Origin: Oscillospiraceae bacterium
GTDB lineage: Bacteria > Bacillota > Clostridia > Saccharofermentanales > Saccharofermentanaceae
NCBI GenBank assembly: GCA_902764825.1
Contig: CACWXL010000024.1
Span: forward strand, 1 to 47,579
Direction: 5' to 3'
DNA length: 47,579 bases
A program made the translations under genes and the position numbers. Shown here in pieces: positions 1-9,023 of the stretch (within the stretch, counting starts at the first letter, position 1; every line of letters starts with the position of its first letter). The notes under the pieces are model-generated. The model worked only from the letters and a program-made list of their open reading frames with translations. It searched no databases and was not told the DNA's origin.

Positions 1-97
<97 letters not shown>

Positions 98-103
98 TAT
101 ATA

Positions 104-140
104 AGTCCCTTCGCGCTAAACGCGGAGGGACTTTTCTTTT
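104..140 (+). terminator. Intrinsic terminator of the rRNA operon
   Basis: Twelve-base-pair stem AGTCCCTTCGCG / CGCGGAGGGACT (one G-U pair) with a five-base loop, followed by TTTCTTTT. It sits right behind the 5S RNA. Confidence 0.93.
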
Positions 141-185
141 GGATTTTTCTATTATTTCGCTGCCGTAAAAAAACCGATAAAAAAA

Positions 186-197
186 TGTAATATTACA
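186..197. promoter_or_regulatory. Palindrome TGTAATATTACA upstream of the two-component operon
   Basis: A perfect 12-base palindrome lies directly before the -35 box of the promoter at 199-226. This is where an activator of the OmpR class, possibly the encoded regulator itself, would bind. That assignment is inference; only the symmetry and position are seen. Confidence 0.4.
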
Positions 198-198
198 A

Positions 199-226
199 TT
201 TACATAAAATCGATTATTGGTAAAAT
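199..226 (+). promoter_or_regulatory. Promoter of the response regulator operon
   Basis: TTTACA (199-204), 16-base spacer, TAAAAT (221-226) with TGG before the -10, giving an extended -10. Transcription would start near 233, leaving a leader of about 40 bases. Confidence 0.55.
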
Positions 227-272
227 ACAAATGTATCTATTGAATTTCCTAGTCCTAATGTGAGGTGTGAAT

Positions 273-986
273 ATGGCAAAAATCCTGATCATTGATGATG
301 ATAGAGCGGTTGTTGATTCTACGGCTGATATGCTCAAGTCCTTTGAATTCAACGTTATTACCGCCACTGACGGCAAGAAGGGATTTGAGCTCGCAGACTT
401 GGAGCGCCCGGATGTCATTATCCTTGACTGGATGATGCCCGGATATTCCGGAATGCAGTTCATCAAGGACTATAGAGATCAGGGTTATAAGACACCCGTA
501 TTGTTCCTTACCGGTAAGGGCGATCTGTCTCAGTATCAGGTAGAGGCTCTTCGTGCCGGCGCGGATGACTATGTAAGCAAGCCCTATGAACCGATGATCC
601 TGGTAGAGAAGCTCAGAGCCATGATCAGACGTACCGAATACAGCAATAAGTCTCATGGTGCTGAGGGCAACAGGCACGAATATTGCGGCGGTGAGCTCAT
701 CATTGACGGTGATGTCATGCAGGCATTCAAGCATGAAGAATCCTGCGATCTTACAAACAGAGAATTCCAGTTATTGCAGTATCTTGAGCAGAACATGGGC
801 AGAGTTTGCTCCAGATCAGAGCTCTTGAAGCAGGTTTGGAAGTTCGATTTCTTAGGTGACGAGAGAACGGTCGATGTAACCATCAAGCGTACACGTCAGA
901 AGATCGAACCCGATCAGAAGAATTTCAAATATATCCTTACAAGAAGAGGCTTCGGTTATTTCTTCCCCAACGATTTGGATCAGTAA
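273..986 (+). CDS. OmpR/PhoB-family response regulator (WalR-like position)
   Basis: DNA-binding response regulator of 237 residues. The N-terminal receiver domain (about 1-120) shows the acidic pocket IIDDD, the phosphorylatable Asp52 in LDWMMPG, Thr80 and Lys103 in SKPYEP. The C-terminal winged helix (about 145-235) ends in the usual DVTIKRTRQKIE and RRGFGYFF pattern. The ATG at 273 is preferred over a GTG at 267, because GAGGTG at 262-267 is then a well-spaced ribosome site. The gene abuts the histidine kinase gene. The order regulator-kinase-...-WalJ-like-rlmH resembles the Wal (YycFG) cell-wall locus of Firmicutes, but the receiver is divergent, so the Wal assignment is inference from context; PhoP-like is an alternative. 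Confidence 0.93.
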   Translation: MAKILIIDDDRAVVDSTADMLKSFEFNVITATDGKKGFELADLERPDVIILDWMMPGYSGMQFIKDYRDQGYKTPVLFLTGKGDLSQYQVEALRAGADDYVSKPYEPMILVEKLRAMIRRTEYSNKSHGAEGNRHEYCGGELIIDGDVMQAFKHEESCDLTNREFQLLQYLEQNMGRVCSRSELLKQVWKFDFLGDERTVDVTIKRTRQKIEPDQKNFKYILTRRGFGYFFPNDLDQ

Positions 987-3098
987 TTGGGATTTGTTTT
1001 GAGTAAACTATTTTCTTTCTCGGCATTAGAACAGGCATTCCAGAACCCGGTTGTTATCGTGGTCCTCGGTTTAATATTGATGCTTATCGGCATACTTTTA
1101 GGCTACCTCATCGGTAATACGACACTCAGGTCCAAAGTATCGGGAGACATGGACAATCTCGAGCGCGATAAGATCATACAGAAAGCCGTACTTGATACGG
1201 TTGGTCTGGGCATTGCCGTTTACGATTCGAAGGGCGCGCTGTTCTGCAATGAGACGATCTTCAGGCTTCCGGATTTCCTGAAGGGCGGACTTCCCAAGAC
1301 TCTGAATAATTTCCTTGAGACGTTTGATAACGGCAACCAGCTTAAATCGAATTATATCCTGAGCCTCGAAAACGGAGTTAACCTCATAAGAGTCAACTAC
1401 ATCAACAACCGCAGGATATATGAGATCAAGATAATAAGAAGGCCGGCGCAGCCCGATTCGAAGTTCTTCGGCAATGAGGAGCTTACGATAGTAATAGTTG
1501 ATGACATTACCCAGATCAAGGATGACGAGAGACGTCAGAAGGATCTCGCGGCAAATGTTTCACACGAGCTTAAGACCCCGCTTACATCGATCAAGAGTTC
1601 AGTATTCTCAATAAGAAGAGCGTGTCAGGACGGCAACGGTCCTTCGATGGAAGAACTTATTACATGGAGCGGAAGAATAGAAGAAAATACAGTCAGGATG
1701 CAGGATATCGTAAACGACTTCCTCGTTCTGTCGCAGTGCTCGCATACGAGCCGTATGGAGATCTTCGATATCAGGGACGCAGTATCTGCGGCATATGCAA
1801 ATATCCAGGATTATCCGGGTGCGAACAATGTCATTTTCACGCTTCCTGAAGACGGAGTCTATCCGCTTCTCTACGGTAATTCCAAGCTTATCGTAAGGAC
1901 AATAGTCAATCTTCTTACGAATGCTATCAAGTATATTAATTTCGAAGGCAAGACTGTGCCTAACCAGGTACATATAAGCATTTCGGTAATCGATGACCGC
2001 GTGGCAGTACAGGTCGACGATAACGGAAGGGGAATACCTGCAAAGGACATCGAGCATCTTTTCGAGAGATTCTACAGAGTGGATAACTCAGGCAACCGTG
2101 AAGTCGGCGGTTCAGGAATAGGTCTAGCCATAGCAAAAGAGATTGCCGACATGCATGACGGCGTAATAAGTGTCACTTCAACTTACGGTCAGGGCGCCAC
2201 ATTCATCCTGAGCCTTCCTACGGGAAAGACGGTTTTCGACGGTGCATACAGTGACGCAAAGGCAGGCATAATTTCTGATAAGCCTCTCCACAGAGCTGCC
2301 GCATATTTTCTGGGACTTCAGGAGTGTGAGGCTGTAAGATCTCTTGGGTACAATGATCTGGTAAGTGTTGTAGACGAGTATGAGATAATTCCGGAGCCTG
2401 AAGTGGCTGCAAGGGATAAGGCTCTCGCAAAGCTCCTCTCATCATTCGGAGACAGCAGGTTTGAAGAACTTAAGGAAGAACTCTTATATGTAGAGGATTT
2501 TGAAGACGAAGCTGACGGACCTGTAACGGGTCTTGAGACAGAGAGCGCCAGGGAGACGACGATAGGTGAAGTCCCTGCGGCAAATCCCGCGATGCCTCCG
2601 ATGGCAGAGCAGCTGACGGTGCCGCTTGAGAAGATAATCCCTGAAGTTCCTGCTATGCAGGCAGTGGAAGCCACATATGAACAGGTGCCTCAGGTCATGC
2701 AGGAACCCATCGTTCAGCCAGTGGTACAGATCCATCCGGCATCCCTGACAGAGCCTTCGCCTGTCGTAAATGAGATGCCCCCGGTACAGCCGGTAATAGA
2801 TCCTGAGGCGCTTGCCAGAGAAGAAGCAAGACTGCAGGCCAAAGAAGAAGCAAGGAAACTCTTGACACAGCCTGTTGTTCAGATAAGTGCCGAACAAAGG
2901 AAGACAGTATCGCAAATAAATCGTGAATCTCGCGAAAAACGCGTAATTCACCCAATTGACGCTCAGAAAAGGTATAATAGTAAGCGTGCTGTTTCGAAAG
3001 ACACGGATGAGCGAACAGATCCGGTGTCGGATAAGAGTGATGTTGCGGTTAAGTCGTCATTGAAGAAGATCCTTGACGAGTCAGATCCGCACAAGTGA
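987..3098 (+). CDS. Membrane sensor histidine kinase with long C-terminal extension
   Basis: Partner kinase of the preceding regulator, 703 residues. One membrane helix at about 22-43 is followed by a PAS-like region (65-175), the H-box ANVSHELKTPLTS with His193, and an HATPase domain with N-box NLLTNAIKY (about 308), DNGRGIP (about 344) and GSGIGLAIAKE (about 376). The catalytic core ends near 410. About 290 further residues follow: an acidic segment, then Pro/Gln/Glu-rich low complexity, then a charged stretch. No extracellular sensor loop is visible. The start is uncertain: TTG at 987 abuts the upstream stop, while TTG at 999 has GGGA six bases upstream. The extension is unusual for this family. 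Confidence 0.92.
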   Translation: MGFVLSKLFSFSALEQAFQNPVVIVVLGLILMLIGILLGYLIGNTTLRSKVSGDMDNLERDKIIQKAVLDTVGLGIAVYDSKGALFCNETIFRLPDFLKGGLPKTLNNFLETFDNGNQLKSNYILSLENGVNLIRVNYINNRRIYEIKIIRRPAQPDSKFFGNEELTIVIVDDITQIKDDERRQKDLAANVSHELKTPLTSIKSSVFSIRRACQDGNGPSMEELITWSGRIEENTVRMQDIVNDFLVLSQCSHTSRMEIFDIRDAVSAAYANIQDYPGANNVIFTLPEDGVYPLLYGNSKLIVRTIVNLLTNAIKYINFEGKTVPNQVHISISVIDDRVAVQVDDNGRGIPAKDIEHLFERFYRVDNSGNREVGGSGIGLAIAKEIADMHDGVISVTSTYGQGATFILSLPTGKTVFDGAYSDAKAGIISDKPLHRAAAYFLGLQECEAVRSLGYNDLVSVVDEYEIIPEPEVAARDKALAKLLSSFGDSRFEELKEELLYVEDFEDEADGPVTGLETESARETTIGEVPAANPAMPPMAEQLTVPLEKIIPEVPAMQAVEATYEQVPQVMQEPIVQPVVQIHPASLTEPSPVVNEMPPVQPVIDPEALAREEARLQAKEEARKLLTQPVVQISAEQRKTVSQINRESREKRVIHPIDAQKRYNSKRAVSKDTDERTDPVSDKSDVAVKSSLKKILDESDPHK

Positions 3099-3113
3099 TT
3101 TGATGGAGTATAG

Positions 3114-4457
3114 ATGGAGCAAACAGATACAAGCGTAGGGAAATCCTATGCTTATGAGATAAAGGGCGGAGTTCCGCTCAAAGGCAATATTGATATCAGC
3201 GGCAGCAAGAATGCCGCTCTTGGTGTCATAGCTGCTTCCATTATGGTAGACGGTGTCTGCACATTGGAGAACGTACCGGATATCCTGGACGTTCATGTTA
3301 TGTTTGACCTCTTGAGATCACTCGGCGCAACCGTTGATGCCATTGATAATCACACATATAAGATCGACCCTACTACGATTAATACATATAAGGCATCAGG
3401 ACCGCTCGTATCGAGGATCCGTGCCTCTTATTATCTTATGGGAGCCCTTCTGGGCAGATGCGGCAAGGCATCGATAAGGCTTCCGGGAGGCTGTAACTTC
3501 GGTCAGCGTCCTATCGATCTGCACCTCAAGGCTTTCCAGCTCATGGGTGCGAAAGGCGCAAGGCCTTCCGATATCAACAGCGGTATCGTTAATCTCGAGG
3601 CAGAACCGTTGCATGGTGCGAGGATCTATCTGGATATAGTAAGCGTAGGCGCGACGATCAACGCAATGCTCGCAGCATGCAAAGCACAGGGCCAGACCGA
3701 GATCATCAATGCAGCCAAGGAACCACACATCGTTGACGTTGCAAACTTCTTAAACTCAATGGGTGCGAGGATCAAGGGCGCAGGTACTGACATAATAAAG
3801 ATCACAGGTGTTCCGGTCCTTCCGGGCAACTTCACATATTCCATCATTCCCGATCAGATCGAAGCAGGCACATACATGATCGCAGCAGCCGTTACAGACG
3901 GCGACGTTACGATACACAATCTCATCCCTACGCATATGGAACCTTTGTCGGCAAAGATGCGTGAGATGGGTTATGTAATCGAAGAAGGCGACGAATCCAT
4001 CAGAGTTTACAGACCCGACTACAACGAGGAAGTCTATCCGACAAGTGTCAAGACTTCTCCTTATCCGGGATTCCCTACGGACCTGCAGCCTCAGACTGTA
4101 GTACTTCTCTGTTCTGCCGACGGCCAGAGCCGTATGCATGAGAATGTCTGGCAGAACAGGTTCCAGTATGTTCCGGAGCTTGCGAAAATGGGTGCCAACA
4201 TCAACGTTTATGAACGAATTGCCTGGGTTAACGGCAAGACTTCCTTCAGAGGCGCGACCGTTGAGGCAACAGACCTCAGAGCAGGAGCAGCATTGGTCTG
4301 CGCTGCCTTGGAGGCTTCCGGCACGACTTATATCATGAATGCGCAGAGGATCGACAGAGGTTATGAGCATATCGTTCAGAAACTGACCGATCTCGGCGCT
4401 ACCATCTGCCGCGTCAACCATACTCCCGAGTACGGCGAAGAGGATACCGAAGCATGA
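3114..4457 (+). CDS. murA: UDP-N-acetylglucosamine 1-carboxyvinyltransferase
   Basis: Transfers enolpyruvate from PEP to UDP-GlcNAc, the first committed step of peptidoglycan precursor synthesis, in the cytoplasm. At 447 residues it has slightly more than the usual 420, with a short N-terminal addition. The substrate-binding motif GSKNAAL (Lys32, Asn33) and the loop LPGGCNFGQRPIDLH with the fosfomycin-target Cys127 are present. Ribosome site GGAG lies before ATG 3114. It is probably cotranscribed with the kinase (15-base gap) and overlaps the next gene by ATGA. Clostridia often carry two murA copies (murA1/murA2); which one this is cannot be told here. Confidence 0.95.
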   Translation: MEQTDTSVGKSYAYEIKGGVPLKGNIDISGSKNAALGVIAASIMVDGVCTLENVPDILDVHVMFDLLRSLGATVDAIDNHTYKIDPTTINTYKASGPLVSRIRASYYLMGALLGRCGKASIRLPGGCNFGQRPIDLHLKAFQLMGAKGARPSDINSGIVNLEAEPLHGARIYLDIVSVGATINAMLAACKAQGQTEIINAAKEPHIVDVANFLNSMGARIKGAGTDIIKITGVPVLPGNFTYSIIPDQIEAGTYMIAAAVTDGDVTIHNLIPTHMEPLSAKMREMGYVIEEGDESIRVYRPDYNEEVYPTSVKTSPYPGFPTDLQPQTVVLLCSADGQSRMHENVWQNRFQYVPELAKMGANINVYERIAWVNGKTSFRGATVEATDLRAGAALVCAALEASGTTYIMNAQRIDRGYEHIVQKLTDLGATICRVNHTPEYGEEDTEA

Positions 4458-5248
4458 CGGGACCAGACAGAATCGTCCCACTCTATTCTTCCAGCAGCGG
4501 CAACTCGACTCTTATCAAATCCCGTGGCACATATATCCTTGTTGACTGCGGAATGTCCTGCAAGATGATGACCAAAGCTCTTGTCGAGAGCGGTGTCTAT
4601 CCTGACGACATAAGCGCGGTCTTTCTTACGCACAGGCATACGGATCATATTGGCGGAGTAGCTGTCTTTTCGAGAAAATATCACACACCGATCTATGGCA
4701 CCAGGGCTACGCTGGCAGTGTTGGATGGCCTTAATTCGCCTGTTTACGAGATCGAGGAAAACGGCATAGTGAATCTGGAAAACGGTCCTGAAGTAAGGGC
4801 ATATCCCACGCCTCACGATGTTCCGGGCTCAGTTTGCTACCGCGTGATCAATCCCGATTCCGGTGCTTCCTTTGCGGTAATGACCGACCTTGGAAGAGTA
4901 AATGACGGCATGAAGGGCTTTGCCAGGGCATGCGACGTTATCCTGCTCGAATCCAACTACGATCCTTATATGCTTGAGCACGGACCTTATCCCTGGCCGC
5001 TGAAGAAGAGGATCTCAGGCGGTCACGGCCACATAAGCAATCCCGAATCGGCAGAGACGGCAGAATATTTCATAAACAACGGAACAAAGAAGTTTATCTT
5101 AGGGCACTTGTCGCCCCATAACAATACACCGCTCCTTGCAAGGGAGACATTCGTGAATTCCTTAAGCGACAGAGGTTTTGTCGAAGGCATCGACTATGAA
5201 GTCAGGATCGCGAAAAAGGACTGTCCGACTGAGGGCTATGTCTTATGA
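4454..5248 (+). CDS. MBL-fold metallo-hydrolase, WalJ/YycJ-like
   Basis: Metallo-beta-lactamase fold protein of 264 residues. The metal motif is TH60-R-H62-T-D64-H65, with later conserved stretches GGHGHISN and LGHLSPHNN that match the YycJ/WalJ subfamily. WalJ is linked in Firmicutes to coordination of cell division or wall metabolism and DNA replication, and 5'-3' exonuclease activity has been proposed; the substrate here is unknown. The start ATG overlaps the murA stop by four bases and the stop overlaps rlmH the same way, implying translational coupling. The walJ-rlmH pairing is also found in Bacillus and Staphylococcus relatives. Confidence 0.9.
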   Translation: MTGPDRIVPLYSSSSGNSTLIKSRGTYILVDCGMSCKMMTKALVESGVYPDDISAVFLTHRHTDHIGGVAVFSRKYHTPIYGTRATLAVLDGLNSPVYEIEENGIVNLENGPEVRAYPTPHDVPGSVCYRVINPDSGASFAVMTDLGRVNDGMKGFARACDVILLESNYDPYMLEHGPYPWPLKKRISGGHGHISNPESAETAEYFINNGTKKFILGHLSPHNNTPLLARETFVNSLSDRGFVEGIDYEVRIAKKDCPTEGYVL

Positions 5249-5709
5249 AGATAATCGTGGTATGCCCCGGAAAGCTTAAGGACAAGTGGCTCAAAGACGG
5301 TATCGACGAATATAAGAAAAGGCTGTCGAGATTTGCCACCCTGGACTTTATCGAAGTTCCCGACTGCCCGGATTCCGTTCCGGTAAATGAAGCTTTGAAG
5401 CGCGAAGGCGAGCTTATACTGTCGCATATCAAGCCAGGCGAATTAGTCTGGGCAATGGATCTTGGCGGCGAGAATGTTACTTCGGAAAAGCTCTCCCAAT
5501 ACCTTACTGCCGATATCGAAAAGGGCGGCGGAACATTAAAGATCATGATAGGCGGAAGCAACGGGATAAGCCCCGAAGTCCGCGCACGCGCCGACAGAAG
5601 GATATGCTTCGGCAACATTACGTTCACCCATCTTATGACGAGACTCGTTCTTGCAGAACAGCTCTACCGCGGGTTCAAGATCTCCAAAGGCGAGAAATAC
5701 CACAAGTAA
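5245..5709 (+). CDS. rlmH: 23S rRNA (pseudouridine1915-N3)-methyltransferase
   Basis: SPOUT-class methyltransferase that methylates pseudouridine 1915 in helix 69 of 23S rRNA. It is 154 residues long, near the family norm. Family signatures are seen: the WAMDLGGENVTSE region, the SAM-binding knot IMIGGSNGISPEVRARAD, and the C-terminal LAEQLYRGFKISKGEKYHK. It overlaps the preceding gene by ATGA and closes the operon. No clear intrinsic terminator follows; a six-base-pair hairpin at 5754-5769 lacks a T tract. Confidence 0.96.
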   Translation: MKIIVVCPGKLKDKWLKDGIDEYKKRLSRFATLDFIEVPDCPDSVPVNEALKREGELILSHIKPGELVWAMDLGGENVTSEKLSQYLTADIEKGGGTLKIMIGGSNGISPEVRARADRRICFGNITFTHLMTRLVLAEQLYRGFKISKGEKYHK

Positions 5710-5776
5710 GTTTCAGCATAAAACAGTCAGAAAAGGTTATTAAATAAGGCACTCTTTATTCGGATAAAGAAAATGC

Positions 5777-5805
5777 TTGACATATGTTTTATGCACAATT
5801 ATAAT
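5777..5805 (+). promoter_or_regulatory. Consensus promoter of the histidine operon
   Basis: TTGACA (5777-5782), exactly 17 bases, TATAAT (5800-5805): a perfect vegetative sigma-factor promoter. Start of transcription is expected near 5812, inside the palindrome at 5807-5822, leaving a leader of about 97 bases before hisZ. No T-box features were recognised in the leader. Confidence 0.88.
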
Positions 5806-5806
5806 C

Positions 5807-5822
5807 CTTTAGTCGACTAAAG
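5807..5822. promoter_or_regulatory. Palindromic operator CTTTAGTCGACTAAAG
   Basis: Perfect 16-base palindrome immediately downstream of the -10 box and across the predicted start site, the classical place for a repressor. The TTAGT...ACTAA halves resemble TrpR-superfamily operators. A TrpR-like histidine repressor (HisR/YerC type) has been proposed in Firmicutes, so that is my first guess; the regulator itself is not in this window. Confidence 0.65.
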
Positions 5823-5908
5823 AAATGGCTAAATTGACACGCTATCGTCATTTGCCCTTGCAAAGTCACACAAGTAAAATATGAGCATAATAGAATTGGA
5901 GAAACTAT

Positions 5909-7060
5909 ATGGGAAATAAGTATTACACACCGGACGGCTTTAATGACCAGTTTCCGGGCATATGCGGATTTAAAAGAGAGCTCGAGAGCAGGCTCCGCAA
6001 TCTCTTCCTCTTAAACGGATATGAAGAGATTGAGACTCCCGGAGTCGAATATTTCGATGTTTACAAGGAATTCGTTCCGGAAGAGAGCCTCTTTAAGTTC
6101 ACTGACAGCAAGGGAAGCCTTCTTTGCAACCGTTACGACGGAACTATACCTACTGTAAGATTCTGCGCAGGAAGAAATGAGACTCTGCCTGCACGCTATT
6201 CTTATATCGAGAACATGTACAGAGCGGGAAAACAGGGCGGCGGCAAGCTCTCCGGTTTTACCCAGGGCGGCATTGAGCTTTTGGGTGCAAGCGGCGCGAA
6301 GTCAGATGCGGAAGTCCTTGCTATCGCAATCAAGTCTGCTTTAGAGATCGGAATTACGGATCTTCAGGTATCCATCGGCCAGGTCAAGTTCTATAAGGGA
6401 CTTATGAAGCAGCTCGGGATTGGTGTTGAAGAGCAGGCCAAGATCAAGACAGCGATCGCAAACAGAGATACCGTAACACTCGAGAAACTCGACATCAGCA
6501 AGGAAGACAAAGAGACACTGCAGATGCTCACAGAGGCCGGCGGAACATATGATGCAATAGAACAGATCGCTCCGAGGATTACTGATGAAGGTGCAAAGGA
6601 AGCGCTTAACAACCTTAAGGAGATCTTAGACATCATGGGAAGATACGGATTCCTTAAGTATGTCTCAGTTGACTTGGGTCTTATCGAGAGCAGCGATTAC
6701 TATACCGGCATGGTATTTAAGGGCTACACATATGAGGTCGGCTTCCCGATCCTCGCTGGCGGCAGATATGATGATGTCGCAAAGTCATTCGGCAAGGAGA
6801 TCGAAGCAGTCGGCTTCTCGATCTCTCTTACACTTTCCATTACGGCTCTCATGAGACAGGAAAAGTACGCTCCTGCCAAGGGCGCTGCGGTAATAGTCGG
6901 AGGAGACTTCGAAGCTGCTGCAGTAACGGCTGAAACTTTAAGAGCGGAAGGCACTGCCGTCATCATAGATACGACAGGCATGGATGAGGAAGCTCTCGAG
7001 AACTATGCGAAGGAAAAAGGTATCGAGACAGTTATGTTTATGAACGGAGGTAATGCCTGA
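5909..7060 (+). CDS. hisZ: ATP phosphoribosyltransferase regulatory subunit
   Basis: Class II histidyl-tRNA-synthetase-like protein that lacks tRNA charging and forms the hetero-octamer with short HisG, allowing catalysis and histidine feedback. It is 383 residues long, typical for HisZ. Seen: N-terminal [10 protein letters not shown] and [11 protein letters not shown] (motif 1 region), [11 protein letters not shown] (motif 2/3 region) and [15 protein letters not shown] followed by GGRYDD. First gene of the operon; its TGA overlaps the hisG start (TGATG). Ribosome site TTGGAG precedes the ATG. Confidence 0.94.
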   Translation: MGNKYYTPDGFNDQFPGICGFKRELESRLRNLFLLNGYEEIETPGVEYFDVYKEFVPEESLFKFTDSKGSLLCNRYDGTIPTVRFCAGRNETLPARYSYIENMYRAGKQGGGKLSGFTQGGIELLGASGAKSDAEVLAIAIKSALEIGITDLQVSIGQVKFYKGLMKQLGIGVEEQAKIKTAIANRDTVTLEKLDISKEDKETLQMLTEAGGTYDAIEQIAPRITDEGAKEALNNLKEILDIMGRYGFLKYVSVDLGLIESSDYYTGMVFKGYTYEVGFPILAGGRYDDVAKSFGKEIEAVGFSISLTLSITALMRQEKYAPAKGAAVIVGGDFEAAAVTAETLRAEGTAVIIDTTGMDEEALENYAKEKGIETVMFMNGGNA

Positions 7061-7707
7061 TGCTTACTATTGCTTTACCCAAGGGCAGGCTTGCCGACCA
7101 GACATTGGATCTTATGGAAAAGGCAGGATACGATGTATCCGCAGCTAGGGACAAGTCCAGAAAGCTCATTCTTGAAGATAAGGATGCTGGATTAAGATTC
7201 ATCCTTTCGAAGCCTTCCGATGTTCCCACTTACGTTGAATACGGCGCAGCCGATATCGGCGTTGTCGGTAAGGACACATTGCTTGAAGAAGGCAGACAGC
7301 TCTATGAAGTTTTAGATCTCGGCCTCGGCAAGTGCAGGATGTGCGTTGCAGGTCCTGCAGAGCTTAAGGATAAGCTCGATGAGATCCCGAATAAAAGAGT
7401 CGGAACAAAATATCCGAATATCACGAGGAGTTATTTCGAGGGCGTTAAGGGAGAGAGCGTCGAGATAATCAAGCTCAACGGTTCTGTCGAGCTTGCTCCT
7501 CTTACGGGTCTTGCGGAAGTGATCGTTGATATCGTTGAATCCGGAAGAACGCTTTATGAGAACGGTCTGGACGTGCTTGAGACCGTTGCCCATATCAGCG
7601 CGAGACTCGTGGTCAACAGAGTCTCGATGAAGATGAAGGAAGACGAGATCAAACCGATGATCGCAAAGATGAAGAAGATCCTGGCAGAAGAACAGGAAGA
7701 AGCGTAA
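7060..7707 (+). CDS. hisG: ATP phosphoribosyltransferase, short form catalytic subunit
   Basis: Catalyses the first step of histidine synthesis, ATP plus PRPP to phosphoribosyl-ATP. It has 215 residues and no C-terminal ACT-like regulatory domain, so it is the short form that needs HisZ, encoded just upstream with a one-base overlap. Typical stretches: [19 protein letters not shown], the [12 protein letters not shown] strand and the PRPP-binding region around [19 protein letters not shown]. Its position directly behind the operator fits regulation of the committed step. Confidence 0.96.
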   Translation: MLTIALPKGRLADQTLDLMEKAGYDVSAARDKSRKLILEDKDAGLRFILSKPSDVPTYVEYGAADIGVVGKDTLLEEGRQLYEVLDLGLGKCRMCVAGPAELKDKLDEIPNKRVGTKYPNITRSYFEGVKGESVEIIKLNGSVELAPLTGLAEVIVDIVESGRTLYENGLDVLETVAHISARLVVNRVSMKMKEDEIKPMIAKMKKILAEEQEEA

Positions 7708-7720
7708 AGGGGGATATAAC

Positions 7721-9019
7721 ATGCGCTGCAAATTAGTTGAAGGTACAAAAGAGAACCTTAAAGCAACGGTTCAGAGCCTGGGCGTAAGAGGCAAGATGGA
7801 TTTAAAGCCCGTCATCGCAACGGTTCAGGACGTAATCGATAACATCAGGGAAAACGGTGATAAGGCCCTTCTGGCTTACACCGAGAAGTTCGACGGAGTA
7901 AAGCTTACTTCAGAGCAGTTAAGAGTTACGGACAAAGAGATCGAGGAAGCGATCGCAGGTCTTGATCCGGAGCTCCTTACCGTAATGAAGAAAGCCGCTT
8001 CCAATATCAGAAGATTCCACGAGGAGCAGAAGGAACACGGCTTCATGATGGATGTAGGCAAGGGTGCCAAGATCGGCGTCAGAGTAAGACCTATCTCCAT
8101 TGCCGGAGTTTATGTTCCGGGCGGTACGGCACCTTTGCCGTCAACGGTATTGATGGACGTTATCCCTGCATCTGTTGCAGGCGTTGAGAGGATTGTTTTC
8201 GCGACACCTCCCAGAAAAGACGGAACCATAGCGCCCGTAATCCTCGCAGCCGCTTCAATCGCAGGCGCTACGGAGATCTACAGGATGGGCGGCTCACAGG
8301 CTATCGCAGCAATGGCTTACGGTACTGAGACGGTACCGAGAGTAGATAAGATCTGCGGTCCGGGCAACATCTACGTTAATACGGCTAAGCGCCTTGTTTA
8401 CGGACAGGTCGACATAGACATGTTTGCAGGTCCTTCCGAGATCCTGATCATTGCAGACAAGACTGCAAATCCGGACTTCGTTGCCGCAGACATGCTCTCA
8501 CAGGCAGAACACGACAAGATGGCATCCGCGATCGTTCTTACGGATTCAAGAGAACTCGCAGAGAAGGTCTTAGAGCTTGCTGACAAGCGCTCCGAGAAGG
8601 CAGAGAGGAAAGATATCCTTGCTAAATCCATGGAGGATTACTGTGCCATCATCGTATGCGACAGTATTGATACGGCGGTAAGCTTCTCCGAAGAGATCGC
8701 TCCCGAGCACTTGGAACTCTGCGTAGAGAACCCCGAGCTCCTCTCCAACAAGATCAAGAACTGCGGTGCAATGTTCCTCGGAAGTTATTCACCCGAGCCC
8801 TTGGGAGATTATTTCGCAGGACCGAACCACACGCTTCCCACATCAGGAACTGCAAGGTTCTTCTCACCTCTTAACACAGGTGATTTCTATAAGAAGATGA
8901 GCGTCATCAACTACAATGAGGAAACGCTCAAGGATGTTTATAAAGACGTAGCGGCATTTGCCGACAGCGAGGGTCTCGGCTGTCACGCAGCTGCAGTCAG
9001 AGCCAGATTCGAGGACTGA
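7721..9019 (+). CDS. hisD: Histidinol dehydrogenase
   Basis: Zinc enzyme that oxidises L-histidinol to L-histidine with two NAD+, the last two steps of the pathway. It has 432 residues, the normal size. Visible signatures are PGGTAPLPSTVLM, CGPGNIYVNTAKRLVYG, zinc-binding SQAEHDK and the catalytic EEIAPEHLEL pair Glu-His. The ribosome site AAAGGGGGAT precedes the ATG. Thirteen bases separate it from hisG. Confidence 0.97.
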   Translation: MRCKLVEGTKENLKATVQSLGVRGKMDLKPVIATVQDVIDNIRENGDKALLAYTEKFDGVKLTSEQLRVTDKEIEEAIAGLDPELLTVMKKAASNIRRFHEEQKEHGFMMDVGKGAKIGVRVRPISIAGVYVPGGTAPLPSTVLMDVIPASVAGVERIVFATPPRKDGTIAPVILAAASIAGATEIYRMGGSQAIAAMAYGTETVPRVDKICGPGNIYVNTAKRLVYGQVDIDMFAGPSEILIIADKTANPDFVAADMLSQAEHDKMASAIVLTDSRELAEKVLELADKRSEKAERKDILAKSMEDYCAIIVCDSIDTAVSFSEEIAPEHLELCVENPELLSNKIKNCGAMFLGSYSPEPLGDYFAGPNHTLPTSGTARFFSPLNTGDFYKKMSVINYNEETLKDVYKDVAAFADSEGLGCHAAAVRARFED

Positions 9020-9023
9020 TAAA

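Noticed and set aside
3756..4481. 241-residue open reading on the minus strand
   Set aside because: Antisense to murA, whose motifs and length are unambiguous; no start signals.
5812..5908. T-box or histidine riboswitch in the hisZ leader
   Set aside because: No T-box consensus, no specifier loop and no terminator hairpin with a T tract in these 97 bases; the palindromic operator explains control better.
8958..9023. Longer hisC reading beginning inside hisD
   Set aside because: It would overlap hisD by more than 60 bases; TTG 9024 has GAGG upstream and gives the normal HisC N-terminus.
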